A DNA stretch of 64,000 bases from Persicaria tinctoria (GCA_037127255.1 JBANSL010000009.1:31499475-31563474), one strand, 5' to 3'. Numbered from the stretch's first letter, positions 44,671 through 58,000 are shown. Numbers and translations: made by a program. The notes: a model not told the origin generated them from the sequence alone.

Positions 44671-46739
44671 AATCACCCTATACTTAGACTTGCTTGTCCT
44701 CAAGCAATAACCAAACAATAACAAATACCTACAACACATCCTTCAAGTCTTCGCCTTTGTTAAAGGCAACCTCTCAAGTAGTAGCAATGTAAGACAAGTG
44801 AATTTAACGTCATCACACATGTATGAGCGATCCATGGGCATAGGCAATATAAATCCAACCTCACCAGGGTAAAGTGTTTACACTCAACTCTCAATGTGTT
44901 TAGGCTATGCAGATCAACTCTCAACTCAATTCCATATACAATCTCATAAACATTGCAATTTAAATATAAATCCACTTCGCAACCAATTATGTAAATGCAA
45001 CAAGAATTATCAGGAGGACTTCGCTCAATAGAAGTCTTCAAAGAAGATTCCATTCGGCGGGGTTGTAATGGGGCTTGGTAAGAAATAAAGGGGCATGGAA
45101 TTATTTGGCCATGTGGTGCTTTAATAAAATTCGGGAATCAAGACTCCTAAATCTCCAACACAACCAAACTATCACTCTTAATCATATGCATCAACCAAAC
45201 TTTCCAACTTATCTCATTGAAGTATGTAACCTTTCAAACTAAATTAACCTCTTTCGAAAATGAAAGAAATAAGGTAAATTTGGCTCATGCACTTTATTCA
45301 TAATCACAAACTTTTCTTCTTTTTTCGATTTTTTTTAAACGAAGATAAAGTAAGACTAGTGCATTTATAGGGTGAGCCAAAAATCCTTTTACATAGTATG
45401 CATAGCAGGATAAAAATATAAAACCAACCCATATCTTAATAAGTTCAAAAAATCCTCCTAACTTGAAATGAAACACAAGCTCATTCCTCAAACAAATCAT
45501 CATTCCAACATACTCTAAGTCTTAATCCTCAAATGGGGGTCATGCTCAATTCGGCTAAGTGTAATTTTGTGGAGTTTATAATAAAAGTCTCAGGCTAATG
45601 TTCTGGCTTCAAGAAAGGATAATGCAGGGTAGGTAAAGAGAGGATAAAATTGGCTTCAAAGGTGCCTCCATCATTTAATTCTCATTCACATAAACATATA
45701 AATGCATTGCCTTTGAATAAGTATCACAACATTTAGAGATGCATAGGAAGAGTAAATACACTCAAGAAAGAAGAGGGATTTTTAATGTTCTCCCTATAAG
45801 GCCAAAATTCTCACTAGGACAATTTTTTGTTAGATTTCAACCTTTAGGTTAGAATCATATGTGCTCAATTTCATCACAAGTTCACAATCCACATAAAAAA
45901 AAATTTGAGGACTTAGGCTAAATCTTCCAAACATGCCATAGGATATACATGATCAAGTCAGTCATTATTTATCATCATAGGACATCTAAGTTAGGATATA
46001 AAAAACTAAGACAATGCAAAAATTAAACATAAATTTTTATTTTCTTTTTTCGACAATTTTTTTTTTATGTAACTAAAAAAAACAAGACTAAAGTATGACA
46101 AAAGACTAAAATGCATAAAACTTAAACATGAATGCATAACATAATAATAAAATTTCACCATGTAAAACCAAAAGCAAGACTAAAACATATAATAATGATA
46201 ATGAGCTCTTCCCCCCACCCCATACTTAAAAAATACAGTGTCCCCACTGTATAAAATCAAATAAAAACAAGAGTAAAGGAAGGAACTCACGGAATATTGT
46301 GTTGAGGAAGGCAGAACAGGGTATGTCGAGGAACTTTTCTGGTCGATATCGAGTACTATACTTTATATCGAGTAGTTTGTCAGCGTCCAGTGGGATCTGA
46401 AGTCGAGAAGACTCTTCTAGCTTAGTCGATATCGAGTTGGCCTACTCGATATCGATGAACTTCTGGGCTGCTCCTCTTGGTCGTTCTCTACTGGCTTAGC
46501 CGATTTCGACTGTTCTTCAGGGACTTCTTATTCCACCTTTCGCAATCCTTTTATGCTTACCGACCTAAAAGTGTTAGATTGCACACAAAAACAAGACTTT
46601 CCACATGATGTATTCTAAATTAAAAAAAACAAAAACAAAAACCAAAACCAAAACCAAAAGTTTCAAAGTCCCAAAATTCAAAAGTCTTATATACATGCTC
46701 TAGATTTTAGAGTCGCTAGGCCGACTTCTCCGTTTGTGC
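44671..46739 (-). other. 3' non-coding region of element C
   Basis: About 2.07 kb, AT-rich, no convincing gene. On the minus strand it includes the polypurine tract AAGTATAGGGTGATT beside the LTR, and a conserved AAGTATGGGGTGGGGGGAAG at 46208-46227. Palindromic tcgatatcga units occur at 46,340-46,465. Closely similar to 55661-58000 of element D. Confidence 0.65.
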
Positions 46740-47652
46740 TCAAGGATTTTTAATGTGGGGCCCGCTTGTGCTTGGCCCTTCTCCTGAATAATCTAGGTCC
46801 CGATTATAGTATGCAAGCTCAGCTGACAGGTGGTTGCTTGCATAATCTTCCTTTTCTCCCTTCTTTCTCTTTCCAGCTTTCACTTTCCGCAGATTTTCTC
46901 GCCACAGGGCCTTACCTCCCCTTAAATTATTGATAAATTTCTTAATGGACTGAGGAGGAGTAGGATTCATACCCGAACTTACCTTTTCAGGCCCAAAACA
47001 TAAATCTTCGGGCTTGGGGTTAGTCGACATCGAGAAAGACTGGTCGATATCGAGTACAGGAACCCCATACTTAGGCTCTTGGAAAGTCTGGCGCTCAGCA
47101 GAGGAAGTCGATATCGATGATGTTTGGTCGATATCGAGTACAACTTTAGTCGATATCGAGGACAACTTGTCGATATCGAGTAGGCCTCTAGTGCTTTCCT
47201 CCGTTGTTTGCTTGATCCCGTGGTTGCTGATGCTCTTCACCTCCAGCCATGAAATTTCGTCTTTTGCAGGGCTAAAAGAGAAGTCTAAGACCTCATCGCC
47301 TATGGTGAAGGTGAGCAATCGTTGTTTGACACTAATCTTGGCATCTGCAGTAGCTAATAATGGTCTACCAAGAATAATAGGGCTAGTAGGATCCTCAGCA
47401 CAATCTATAATTAAGAAATCAGCTGGAATAAAGAATTTACCAACCTGGACAGGGACATTCTCAACCATACCTGTAGGGATGACCATTGTATTCTTTGCCA
47501 TGTATAGCTTGGCATCTGCAGGCCCTATGCATCCTATCTTCACCTTCCGCCAGATTGATAAGGGCATGATGCTCACACTTGCTCCTAAATCACACAAGGA
47601 CTCATATTTATATTGTCCAAATCCCACAGTAACAGAAAACTTACTAGGGTCA
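46740..47652 (-). pseudogene. Element C protease and C-terminal linker
   Basis: After the solo LTR, the frame resumes with RPDPSKFSVTVGFGQYKYE and the aspartic protease site CDLGASVSIMPLSIW, then VPVQVGKFFIPADFLI and PIILGRPLLATADA. A linker encoded by palindromic repeats follows (LLDIDKLSSISTKVVLDID) and the frame ends with NNLRGGKALWRENLRKV and AELAYYNRDLDYSGEGPS. No GPY/F tail like that of A. The protease would cleave Gag; no RT follows. Confidence 0.85.
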
Positions 47653-47657
47653 GGTCT

Positions 47658-49777
47658 TGACGAGAGGAGGAAATCGAGTATGAAATATAACAAAATAGAT
47701 CAAACCAGATTCAGGCCCACGCAAATAAATACAAGCCTCCTCCAATGCAGTAATGGGAAGTCAGGATCGAATCCACGAGGAAGCGTGTCAGCAGATCTCA
47801 GGTAGCTGTAAATCTCACAAACAAAGCAGCAGAAAGACAGCAACACGGAAACAAAGGGGCAGAAACAGAAATAAAACAGAAAAGAACAACCAAAAGCAAA
47901 GATCAAAATGAAAACAGAAAAGGCAAAACAAAGCAGAAACAAAAGTGAGGACACAGAAGTTACTTGATCTCGAGTAACAGTCCTCTATATCGACTAAGGA
48001 GGTCGACAACAGAAACTCAGAAACGAAAGCAGACAACTCGATGTAGACAAGTTCATACTCGATATCGAGTAGAGGCTACTCTGTATCGACCAAAAACTCC
48101 TCTGTATCGAATAGCAAGACAGAAAACTGTAAATCGCAGATTCGAACCCAAACTCAGAAATTTGACAGAAATAAACTCAATATGCTAAAAGACTTCCAAG
48201 ACCAGGGTATCAACGCCACAACTATAACCATGCAAAGTAATAAATAAAGGCATAAAAGATCATGCTTTCCATCAAATAACTTTCGTTATTAACAAATAGG
48301 CATATAGAGGCTTTCGCATAAACCCTAATTGTTACTAACCCTTTTCACATAATTAATCCAAGTTGCATTAAGATCACTTTCGTTTCAATAATACAAACAA
48401 GGATCACCTTCAACTCTCGCAAAAGAATCATGCTCATAGGGATAGAAGACGAATTGCATAAAAAGATCTGACCTTTACTGCATCACTTCACATGGCCACC
48501 GTCGGGCTCACCCCAGCCCCAGAAGTGGGTGGACTACTCATGCCTCATTGCAATCGCAGACATTGATTGATGAAAAGAACTAAATTGCATTAAAACTAAA
48601 TTCAAAGCCTTTACAATCCCGGCAATCAAACTTTCGCTGAACGCCAAAACCCTAAAAACTTTAGAACTCCTAAACTGTCTCTGTGGAACTACTTCTCTAG
48701 CTTGTGAATTGAATTGAATAAAAACCAGCCCCTATGACTTTATTTATAGGCTTCTAATCCTCGCTATCCAAGGATAGAATCTCCTATCTATATCTAAAAT
48801 TATATCTAAAAGCTTTAATGATAAATAAATTCCTAAAGGGAAATTAATCATTAAAGGGAAGATAAATCTAAACTAGGTAATATGTCTTCATGTTGATAGA
48901 TCTCCCTTCCATGGATAGATGATGATAGATCTCGGCCCACTCGACATCCTTCATGCCCAAGGAATCCCAGCTCTACTCGGACTGCTCAAACCGAGTAACG
49001 CGGCTCGACATGTCTACTCGATATCGACCACGGCTACTCGATATCGAGTACGAGGGTTCGTCGACTTGGTCTGGCTGGGTGACTCTGCTCGACAAGGCTC
49101 GGACATGGCTCGGAGGTCTGGTCGATATCGACCACGGCTACTCTGTATCGAGTAGAGGTGGTCTGTGTCTAGGTGGTCTGTGTCTTCGTCCTCGGCCTCT
49201 CGGCTTGGCACAGCTCGTCGACTCCGGACATGGCTCCGAAGTGTGGTCGATCTCGACTAGAGGTACTCGAGATCGAGTGAGGTTCCGGAGTCGGGTTGTC
49301 TCTGACTCAGTGTTCTCGATCAGCTCTGCTCGACCAGGTGTGCTCGACCAGCACTCGTCGAGATCGAGTAGATGCTAGTCGATCTCGAGTAGAGTTCTCT
49401 CAGCTTTCTGCTCTGTTCTTGAAACGCACTTTCCCGAGTCCTCGTTCGTCGGATTGACGCATATGACCATGCGTTGGAAAGCCCTTTTCAAGGGCTACAA
49501 CTCTCATGAAGACATCAAAGCTTGATTCAGAACGAAGAATGGTGAAAAATGGCCTTTTCTCCAGCTGCACCATTCTTAGCTTCTCCATGAGTTTCCTTTA
49601 AGCTCCAAAGCGCGTTCGATTTCTGCGAAATATAACCAAAACTTGTGTAGACCTCCATATATTGCCAAATAAGTGTAAACTACATAGATTCTGTATTATT
49701 CTAACCCAAATGTATGAAATGCATGCAGAAATCGATATAAAAGTAAGTGTAAAACATGGCAAATTAGGCTCACAACA
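47658..49777 (-). mobile_element. Solo LTR of the A family inside element C (2120 bp)
   Basis: TGACGAGAGGAGG...GGCTCACAACA with perfect TSD GGTCT (47653-47657, 49778-49782). Its complement begins TGTTGTGAGCCTAATTTGCC as in element A, and it carries the inverted TATA (48739-48749) and both palindrome clusters. It splits the gag-protease ORF of C just before the protease. Confidence 0.93.
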
Positions 49778-49782
49778 GGTCT

Positions 49783-51744
49783 CTTCTCGGGGAAGTGGAG
49801 CACTTTGCATTCGCCGGCGATCTCTGAGATGGATCGCTTTTTGCTCAGGATTTCCTTCAGGAATTTGACATACGCATGCATCTCTTGTAGAGCTTCTATA
49901 AAAGGAATAGAGACATTCAGTTCTTGCAGCATATTAACAAAACGTTTAAACTTACCTGCAATGGGATCTTTCAGTGCTTTGGAAGGGAAAGGCAATGTCT
50001 TTTTCTGCTTTGGAGCTAGAACAGATGTCGAAGGTGTCGCAGAGTCGTCGACATCGGCCATCTTTTCCTCGATATAGACCAATGGTTCCTCGATATCAAC
50101 AAGGGTTGTCGATCTCGAGTTGCTGGGCTGTGAAGTGAAGTCCGAGCTTGGCTTCTGGTCTGTTTCGAGGAGGTTTTTGTCGATATCGACCAAGGGCTTC
50201 TCGATATCGAGTTGCTGGTGCTCGTTGTGGAGTTGTTGCTGCTGCCCTGCTTTGTCTTGGTGCTTTCCGACCTCTGGCTCGTGTAATTGGTGCCTGCTCC
50301 TGAGTTTGATAGTTGTGACGTGTTCGGTCTTCCCCTTAGGATTTGGTTCTGTTTGCCCAGGGAGTTGTCCGGATGGTCGTGGAATCTGTGCCGCGAATTG
50401 ACCCATTTGAGTCCCAATGCTTCTTTTCCAATTGTCTAGCTCTCCAAATTTTGTATTGATGTTCTGGAACTGGTTGTTGATGGTGCCTTGATTCCGGCGC
50501 ATTTCTTCAAGGACGAGCTGTAAGTCATCCTTCTTTTGATCCCTTTCTAGATGTCCTGGAACTCTGTATAGCAGGTGGTTCCTAGGAGGACCTTGGTTCC
50601 ATTGTGGTTGACAGAACCTTTGATCCCCCATATAGCGATTGGGACACCCTACGTAAGCTACCTCTTCGTGTGTCTGCCATCCTGACTTGCTATGTGTGTG
50701 GGCACTCAGTAGTGGTGTGTCGCTGTGATTCACATTCGATGCAAGGCTGGTTGACAGAGAGATACTTGACTTGCTTGAGGAGTTTTTTATTCTGGTCTCT
50801 GTAGAATTGCTCCCTGACATCTGGGTCAATCTCCTTGGAAGCTTCATAGATGGTGTTGGCCTTGTATACGAGTTCCCCTCATAGTTTGTAGTAGCCCCAT
50901 ATTTGTTGTCATAATTGGTGAGCTTGTCAAGTACACCCCAAGCGTTAGTTGGTGGCATCGTCAGATACTCATATCGAGTATACTGGTTGATCCTATCCAT
51001 AGTGACTTGGTCAAGAGAGTTGAAGAAGATCTCTTGAATGACGTAGGGTGGATGTCCATGAGTAGGGCAAGATCGTAGTAGCTCTTTGTATCGTTCCCGT
51101 GCTTTTGCTAGCGGCTCCCCAAGCTTCTGTTTGAAAGCTGTAATCTTCTAGCGGAAGAGTGTCTTGGCAGGAGGGAAGAATTTGTTGAGAAAATCTTGCT
51201 CTACTTGGGCCCATGTTGTGAGGGATCTTGACTTCAGTCCTTCTAGCCACTTTAATGCAGGTCCGACGAGGGACCAACGGAAGGCCTTCATCTTGACATA
51301 TTCCAGAGTAGTACCTTCAGCAAGAGTACGACATATGTCAGAAAAATTGGTAATATGTTCAAGATAGCATTCATTAAATTTTCCATAAAAGGTATTATTT
51401 TTAAGTTCTATAAGGAATTGAGTGCGAATTTCAAATGTATTTACAGGGATTAAAATAGCCGATTCAGGCACGACGAGAGTCGGGTGCATATAATCCTCTG
51501 CAGTGGTTGGGTATTGGGCAAGTTCAGCTTCTGCTTGCCTTGCGCGCTCAGCTTCTTGTTCCCTTCCTGCTCTCTCAGCGGCGATAGCAGTATCCTTGGC
51601 GGCTAGTTCCCTTGTAAGCCTCTTAATTAGTTGTTCTTGTGTTTATGCGGCCGCCATGGCTCTTTTCAGTTTAGCTTTGATGTGTATAAGGCGCTCCGGT
51701 TCGTCTAAGGCGTCAAACTCAGGTGTTTGACAAGAACGGCGCAT
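49783..51744 (-). pseudogene. Element C Gag, two internal stops
   Basis: Begins at ATG 51744 (MRRSCQTPEFDALDEPERL), an Arg/Glu-rich coiled N-terminus. A stop near 51,645 and a TAG at 51148-51150 (within KTLFR-KIT) break an otherwise single frame through the Gag core (FNECYLEHITNFSDI, ALKWLEGLKSRSLTTWAQVE, RSCPTHGHPPYV). The knuckle region is altered: SLASNVNHSDTPLLSAHTH stands where A and D have CIECGSQRHTTTEC, which indicates a local frameshift. Palindrome-coded linkers (LVDIDKNLLETDQ, LVDIEEPLVYIEEK) precede the protease. Confidence 0.8.
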
Positions 51745-51806
51745 ATACCTGTAAAGTAACTTAAAGTAGATGTGAGATTTAACTACCTAAGGCACGAATG
51801 ATAGCT

Positions 51807-51824
51807 TCCCCGGCAACGGCGCCA
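51807..51824 (-). other. Primer-binding site of element C, Asp-tRNA type
   Basis: The minus strand reads TGGCGCCGTTGCCGGGGA, three bases from the LTR, identical to that of element A. Confidence 0.92.
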
Positions 51825-51827
51825 ATT

Positions 51828-53521
51828 TGTTGTAGGAGGAAATCGAGTTTAAAATATTATAAAATAAATCAAACCGGATAATGCCCATGCAAATAATTAC
51901 AAGACTTCATCCCGACGCAAATAATTATGCCCACACCAATAATTACAAGACTTCCTCCCCATATCGAGGAGGACAGAAAACTTAAAGCGAAAATAAAGTA
52001 AAGAAAAAGACTTGAGGGACTTTGAAATAAACTGTATGTGGAAAACTTTCAAGATTGGGGATTGCAACAACGATAACCAAGCATGCATAAGGCAGGAATA
52101 AAAACAGATAATCATGTAAATCGCATCAAAGGACCAAGCTTTCGCCTTTTCCAACAATTAGACAACTCTTTCAAGAAACCCTAATTGTGTCTACTGATTT
52201 TTTGTTTACAATCCAAGTTGTAAGCATGGACCTCCTATTAATGGGTAATAAACATATAACAAGTAGCAGATGCTTAGAACATGATAAAAGTTGGATCTTT
52301 ACCTCAAACACGCAAGGCTATCGTCGAGCTTGCCCCAACCCTAGAAGTGGGTGGACTACTCGCGCTTCATTGCAATTGCAGACATTGAATTAAAGGAAAT
52401 AACTACTTGCATTAAATCAAACAGAGCTTACAACCAAAGGAAGCCAATTCCGCTCTCGCTTCACCAACTCCTCTTGGTCAGTCACTCTCTCTCTCTCTAC
52501 CTCCATGTAACTAATTGTCTGTGTGATGGTATTTATAAAACTCAGCCCCCCTAAGGCTTTATTTATAGGCTTCTAATCCTTGCTAATCAAGGATAGAAAT
52601 CTCTATCTATATCTAAGGATAAAACTTAAATAAAAGAAATCTTAAAAGGGAAATATATCTAAAAGGCTAAAATATCTTCAAGTGGATAAATCTTCTTCAC
52701 CATGGATAGATGTTGATAGATTTTGGATAGAATCGGAAATCTTCGGCCCCAAGCAAGCCCAAACAGCGTCAGACAGCTCACCGCGTAACGCGGTCTTGGA
52801 TGGCGCTCCTCGATATCGAGTAAAGTACTCGATATCGACTAAAGTTGGCGTCGACTTCAGCTTGGCTTGGTGTTGTCGAGTAACTGGTCTTCGATCTGCT
52901 CGGACACTCGCTCTTAGGCCTTTTCGATATCGAGTAGATTACTCGATATCGAGTAAGTGACGTCGATCATGGCTGGCCTAGTGTTGTCGACCAGCCTCTC
53001 CTCGATATTGGCTCAGTCAGGTGATTCTTGGTTCTTCGATATCGAGGAACTTCTTCGATATCGAGGAGTGGTGTCGCTCAGCATCGGGTTGTCTGGTAAG
53101 GTCGAGCAGCGCTCCTCGACTCCTCGATCAGGCTCTCCTCCTCGACTCCGGGCTGGCTTTCAATTCTTGTCGATATCGAGTAGAGGACTCGATATCGAGT
53201 AACTCTCTGGAGTCGGGGAGCTTTGCCTTCAGTTCCTCGATCTGGTGCTCCTCAATCAGTGTTGTGCCCGGACATTGTTTGTCGATATCGAGTAAAACTC
53301 ATCGATATCGAGTAGCTTTCAGCTTCCGTCTTTGTTTCTTGGTTATGTCCTGAAATGGCTCCATATTCTGCATTATTAAACCAAAACTTATGTAGATCTC
53401 CATTTCTTGCAAATAAGCACATATTATATAAATTCGATATATTCTCAACCCGAAATATGCAAAGTATATAGAATATGGAGCTAAACTGTGCATTTCAACA
53501 TGGCTATATTAGTAGGCATCA
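51828..53521 (-). repeat. 5' LTR of element C, internally deleted (1694 bp)
   Basis: Matches 42735-44670 except for a missing segment just after the start: the first about 75 bp are followed by a short duplicated aataattacaagacttc and then sequence equal to about 43,126 onward. The deletion removes the U5 palindromes and the conserved gatcga..gaggaagcgtgtcag block. Inverted TATA at 52557-52569. Confidence 0.9.
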
Positions 53522-53526
53522 CGAAT

Positions 53527-53717
53527 CCCTTTAGTTGGAACTCCACTTACGAGAAGAAAGAAGGGACACAACTTTTCTTAAAGCAAGCGAATATCAACGT
53601 CGACTAGCCGAAGGATACAACAAGCATGTTTTCATATGCTCGATACAAAAAGGAGATATGGTCCTTCGAGAAGCAACGATAGGGGGAAAACTTGAACCTA
53701 AATAGGAAGCCCCGTAC
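53527..53717 (+). pseudogene. Element B integrase C-terminal piece
   Basis: Reads RLAEGYNKHVFICSIQKGDMV then LREATIGGKLEPK, stop, EAPYVIV, the GPY/F-type integrase C-terminal domain of Tat elements. It joins the integrase core at 42729 once element C is removed and continues at 62890 once element D is removed. Confidence 0.8.
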
Positions 53718-53722
53718 GTCAT

Positions 53723-55660
53723 TGTTGATAGGAGGAAATCGAGTATGCAAAATAGAGTTTAAATAAACCAGGGCAAACTAGATTTCGTCCCTTGCAAATA
53801 ATTACAAGACCTCCTCCTGATGCATTAGTGGAAAGTCAGGATCGATCCACGAGGAAGCGTGTCAGCAGATCCTAGGCAGCAGATAAATCTCACGAAAGTC
53901 GACCACAGATGTCCTCGATCTCGACTAGGGTTAGTCGATAGAAGATCGGATAAGTAGAGCAGCGCAGCAGCAGTCGCAGGGTTTAGTCGATCTCGACTAG
54001 GGCTTACTCGAGATCGAGTAAAGCTGTTGACATCGAGTTGGCCTTGACGAGTACCTGCACACAGAAGCTACGGCGATTCTAGAATCGAAGATTAGTGACT
54101 CGAGATCCAGGAGTGCAATTCGAGATCGAGTAAGACAGAGAGTAAAAAAATGAAATAAAGTAAAGACAAATGCTTTGGGATTTCGAACTAAACTATATGT
54201 AAAAGACTTCCAAGATTGGGGTTTGCAACAACGATAAACAAGCATGCATAAGGGAAGAATAAAACAGATAATCAAGTGAATTGCATCAAAGGATCAAGCT
54301 TTCGGCTTTTCCAACAATTAGAGAACTCTTTCAAGAAACCCTAATTGTCCCTACTGATTTTATGTTTACAATCCAAGTTGTTAGCATGGACCTTCATTAG
54401 ATGGGTAATAAACACATAATAAGTAGTAGACGCTCAAAACATGATAAAAGTCGGATCTTTACCTCTGACATGTATAACTGTCGTCGGGCTCGCCCCAACC
54501 CTAGAAATGGGTGGACTACTCGTGCTTCATTGCAACCTCAGACATCGATTGAAACGAAATAAAAACTTGCATTAAACTAAATTCAAAGCCTTTACAATCC
54601 CGGCAATCCAACTCTCGTTGAATGCCAAAACCCTAAAACCTTCGAACTCCTAAACTTCTCTGTGAACTACTTCTCTACTTCTGAATTGGATCAATGAAAA
54701 ACTAGCCCCATGGGCTTTATTTATAGCCTTCTACTCCTTGCTATTCAAGGATAGAATATCTCTATCTATATCTAAATTTATATCTAAAAACTTTAAAGAT
54801 AAATAAAAGAATTAAATCTAAAAAGGGAAATTATATCTAAAAGTCTTCAAGTGGATAAATCTTCTCTTTCATGATGGATCTTGATAGAATTGGATAGAAC
54901 TCGGCAATCTTCGGCTCCAAGCAATCCCAATCCGAGTAGGACAGCTCAAAACGCGTTACGCGACTTCTGGAAGATTTCCTCGATCTCGAGTAAAACCGCG
55001 TCGTCGACTTCAGTGGCTCGGCGTCTCGGGTTGCTCTTCCTCGATGTGCTCGGACTCTGGCTCCTGGGGTGTCCTCGATCTCGAGTAACATACTCGATCT
55101 CGAGTAAAGTGGGCTCATCAAGTTGGCTTTCTGGTGTTGTCGAGCAACTCTTCTCGACATGCTCGGACATGTGATCTCGGCTTTGTCGACATCGAGGAAA
55201 GTCCTCGATATCGAGTAGTGGTGTCCGGGTGTCTGGCCAGGTCGGGTAGCTTCTCCACGACATCCTCGATCAGGGTGTCCTCGACTCCGGGCATGATCTT
55301 CAAGGCGTTGTGGACATCGAGTAAGCAACTCGATCTCGAGTAAAGTGCCGGAGTCGGGCTCTTCGTCTCTCGGCTTCTCGACATGCTGCTCCTCGATCAG
55401 GGTGTGTCCGGACATGGTTGGTCGACATCGACGAAGACTAGTCGATATAGAGTAAAATATGTCCTTCGTCTTGGCTTCTTGGTTTTCTCCCGAAATGGCT
55501 CCATATTCTGCAATATTAAACAGAAACTTATGTAGATCTCCATTTCTGACAAATAAGCATATACTACATAAATTCGCCATATTCCCAACCCCAAATATGA
55601 AAAGCGTATAGAATATGGAACTAAAATATGCATAAAAACATGGCTACTTTAGAGACATCA
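53723..55660 (-). repeat. 3' LTR of element D (1938 bp)
   Basis: TGTTGATAGGAGG...TAGAGACATCA. Palindromes here are mainly the TCGATCTCGA/TCGAGATCGA variants. Inverted TATA ctttatttatagc at 54714-54726. Confidence 0.92.
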
Positions 55661-58000
55661 AATCACCCCATACTTAGACTTGCTTGTCCTCAAACAATAA
55701 CCAAACAATAGCCACGACCTTCAACACATCCTTCAAGTCTTTGCCTTTTGTCAAAAGCAACATCTCAAGTAGTTGCAATGTAAGACAAGTGAATTTAACG
55801 TCATCACACATATATGAGCGATCTATAGGCATGGGCAATATAAATCCAACCTCACAGGGATAATGTGTTTACACTCAACTCTCAATGTGTTTAGGCTATG
55901 AAGATCAACTCTCAACTCAATTCCATATACAATCTCATAAACATTGTAATTTAAATATGCATCCACTTCGCAACCAATTATGTAAATGCAACAAGAATTA
56001 TCTGGAGGACTTCGCTCAATAGAAGTCTTCAAAGAAGATTCCATTCGGCGGGGTTGTAATGGGGCTTGGTATGAAATAAAAAGGTATGGAATTATTTGGC
56101 AATGTGGTGCTTAATAAAATTTGGGAATCAAGACTCCTAAATCTCCAACACAATTCAACCAAACCATAACTCTCAATCATATGCATCAACCAAACTCTCC
56201 AACTTATCTCAATGAAGTATGTAACCTTTCAAACTTCTTTAACTTCTTCAAAATCTGAATCTTGCGAAAATAAAAGAAATAAGGTAAATTTGGCTCATGC
56301 ACTTTATTTATAAACATATACACAAACTTTTCCTTCGCTTTTTTTTTTGTTTTTTTTTAAACGAAAATAACTAGTGCATTTATAGGGTGAGCCAAAAATC
56401 CTTTTACCTAATATGCATAGTAAGATAAAAATATAAAACCAACCCATATCTCAATAAGTTCAAAAAAATCCTCCTTACTTGAAATGAAACACAAGCTTAT
56501 TCTTTCCACAAACCATTATTCCAACCAACTCTAAGTCTTAATTTCCAAATGGGGGCCAGGCTCAATTTGGCTAAGGATAATTTTGTGGAGTTTATAAAAA
56601 GTCTCAGGCTAATGTTCTAGCTTCAAGCAAGGATAATGCAGGTTAGGTAAAGAGAGGATAAAATTGGCTTAAAAGGTGCCTCCATCATTTAATTCTCATT
56701 CACATAAACATATAAATGCATTGGCTTTGAATAACTATCACAATATTTAGAGATGCATAGGAAGAGTAAATACACTCAAGAAAGCAGAGGGATTTTTTAA
56801 TGTTCTCCCTATAAGGCCGAAATTCTCACTGGGACAATTTTTGTTGATTTTAACCTTTAGCTTAGGATCATATGTGCTCAATTTCATCACAAGTTCACAA
56901 TCCACATAAAAACAATTTCGAGGACTTATGCTAAACCTACCAAACATGCCATAGGATACATGATCAAGTCAATCATTATTCATCATCATAGGACATCTAA
57001 GTTAGGGTATAAAAACAAAGACGATGCAAAAATTTAAACATGCATTTTTTTTCTTTTTTTGAGTATGCAAAATAGAATGTAAATAAACTAAGACAAACCA
57101 GATTCTGTCCCTTGCAAATAATTACAAGACTAAAGTATGACAAAAGACTAAAATGCATAAAATTTAAACATGAATTCATAACATAAAAATTTAAATTTCA
57201 CCATGTATAACCAAAAGCAAGACTAAAACATATAGTAATGATAATTAGCCCTTCCCCCTCTTTTTTTTCTTTTTTTCGACATTTCCTATTTTTTATTTTT
57301 TTATTTTGTTTCTTTATTTTTTTTCAATGCAACAAAAAACAAGACTAAAGTATGAAAAAAGACTAAAATGCATAAAATTTAAACATGAATGGATAACATA
57401 AAAATTAAAATTTCACCATGTAAAACCAAAAGCAAGACTAAAACATATAGTAATGATAATGAGCCCTTCCCCCACCCCATACTTAAAATATATACAGTGT
57501 CCCCACTGTATAAAATCAAATAAAAACAAGAGTAAAGGAAGGAACTCACAGAATAACACATCGAGGAGGGCAGATCAGTGCAGGTCGAGTAAACTGTTTT
57601 TCGATATCGAGTACATTACTCGATATCGAGGAGACTTGTCTGTGTCCAGTGGATTTCTGAAGTCGAGGAGCTTCTGGGCTTGGTCGATATCGAGTTGGCC
57701 TACTCGATATCGAGGAGTTTCTGGGCTGCTCCTCTTTGTCGTTGTCGACTTGGCTTTCGTCGATTCTGACTGTTTTTCAGGGACTTCTTCTTTCCACTTT
57801 TTACGATCCTTCTATGCTTGCCGACCTAAAAGTGTTAGATTGAACACAAAAACAAGACTTTCCACATGAAGTATTCTAAAAAACCCAAAAAACAAAAACC
57901 AAAACCAAAATAAAAAAAAGTTCCAAAGTCCGAAAATTCATAAAGTTTTATATACATGCTATAGATTTTAGAGTCGCTAGGCCGACTTCTTCGTTTGCTC
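55661..58000 (-). other. 3' non-coding region of element D
   Basis: About 2.3 kb without a convincing gene, similar to 44671-46739 of C but longer. The difference includes a 70-bp piece of the element's own LTR (57061-57130) and a tandem duplication of about 215 bp. The polypurine tract complement AATCACCCCATACTT adjoins the LTR, and a second conserved purine stretch lies at 57466-57485. Confidence 0.65.
57061..57485 (-). repeat. LTR fragment plus about 215-bp tandem duplication in element D
   Basis: 57061-57130 matches 60950-61019, the start of the D LTR, with a few mismatches. Sequence from 57131 repeats from 57346 (taaagtatga.aaaagactaaaatgcataaaatttaaacatgaa...). Element C has one copy and no LTR fragment, so the event is specific to D or its lineage. 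Confidence 0.75.

Larger units (their letters stand above)
42735..53521 (-). mobile_element. Athila-type non-autonomous retrotransposon C
   Basis: Minus-strand element with LTRs 42735-44670 and 51828-53521 and an Asp-type PBS at 51807-51824. Flanking CGAAG (42730-42734) and CGAAT (53522-53526) match at 4 of 5. Gag-protease is split by a later solo LTR, and RT, RNase H and integrase are absent. The organisation matches element D closely. It sits in the integrase gene of B. Confidence 0.92.

Noticed and set aside
47014..47805. 263-codon plus-strand frame opposite the element C protease
   Set aside because: It is the antisense shadow of the protease frame; the equivalent frame appears opposite the protease in D.
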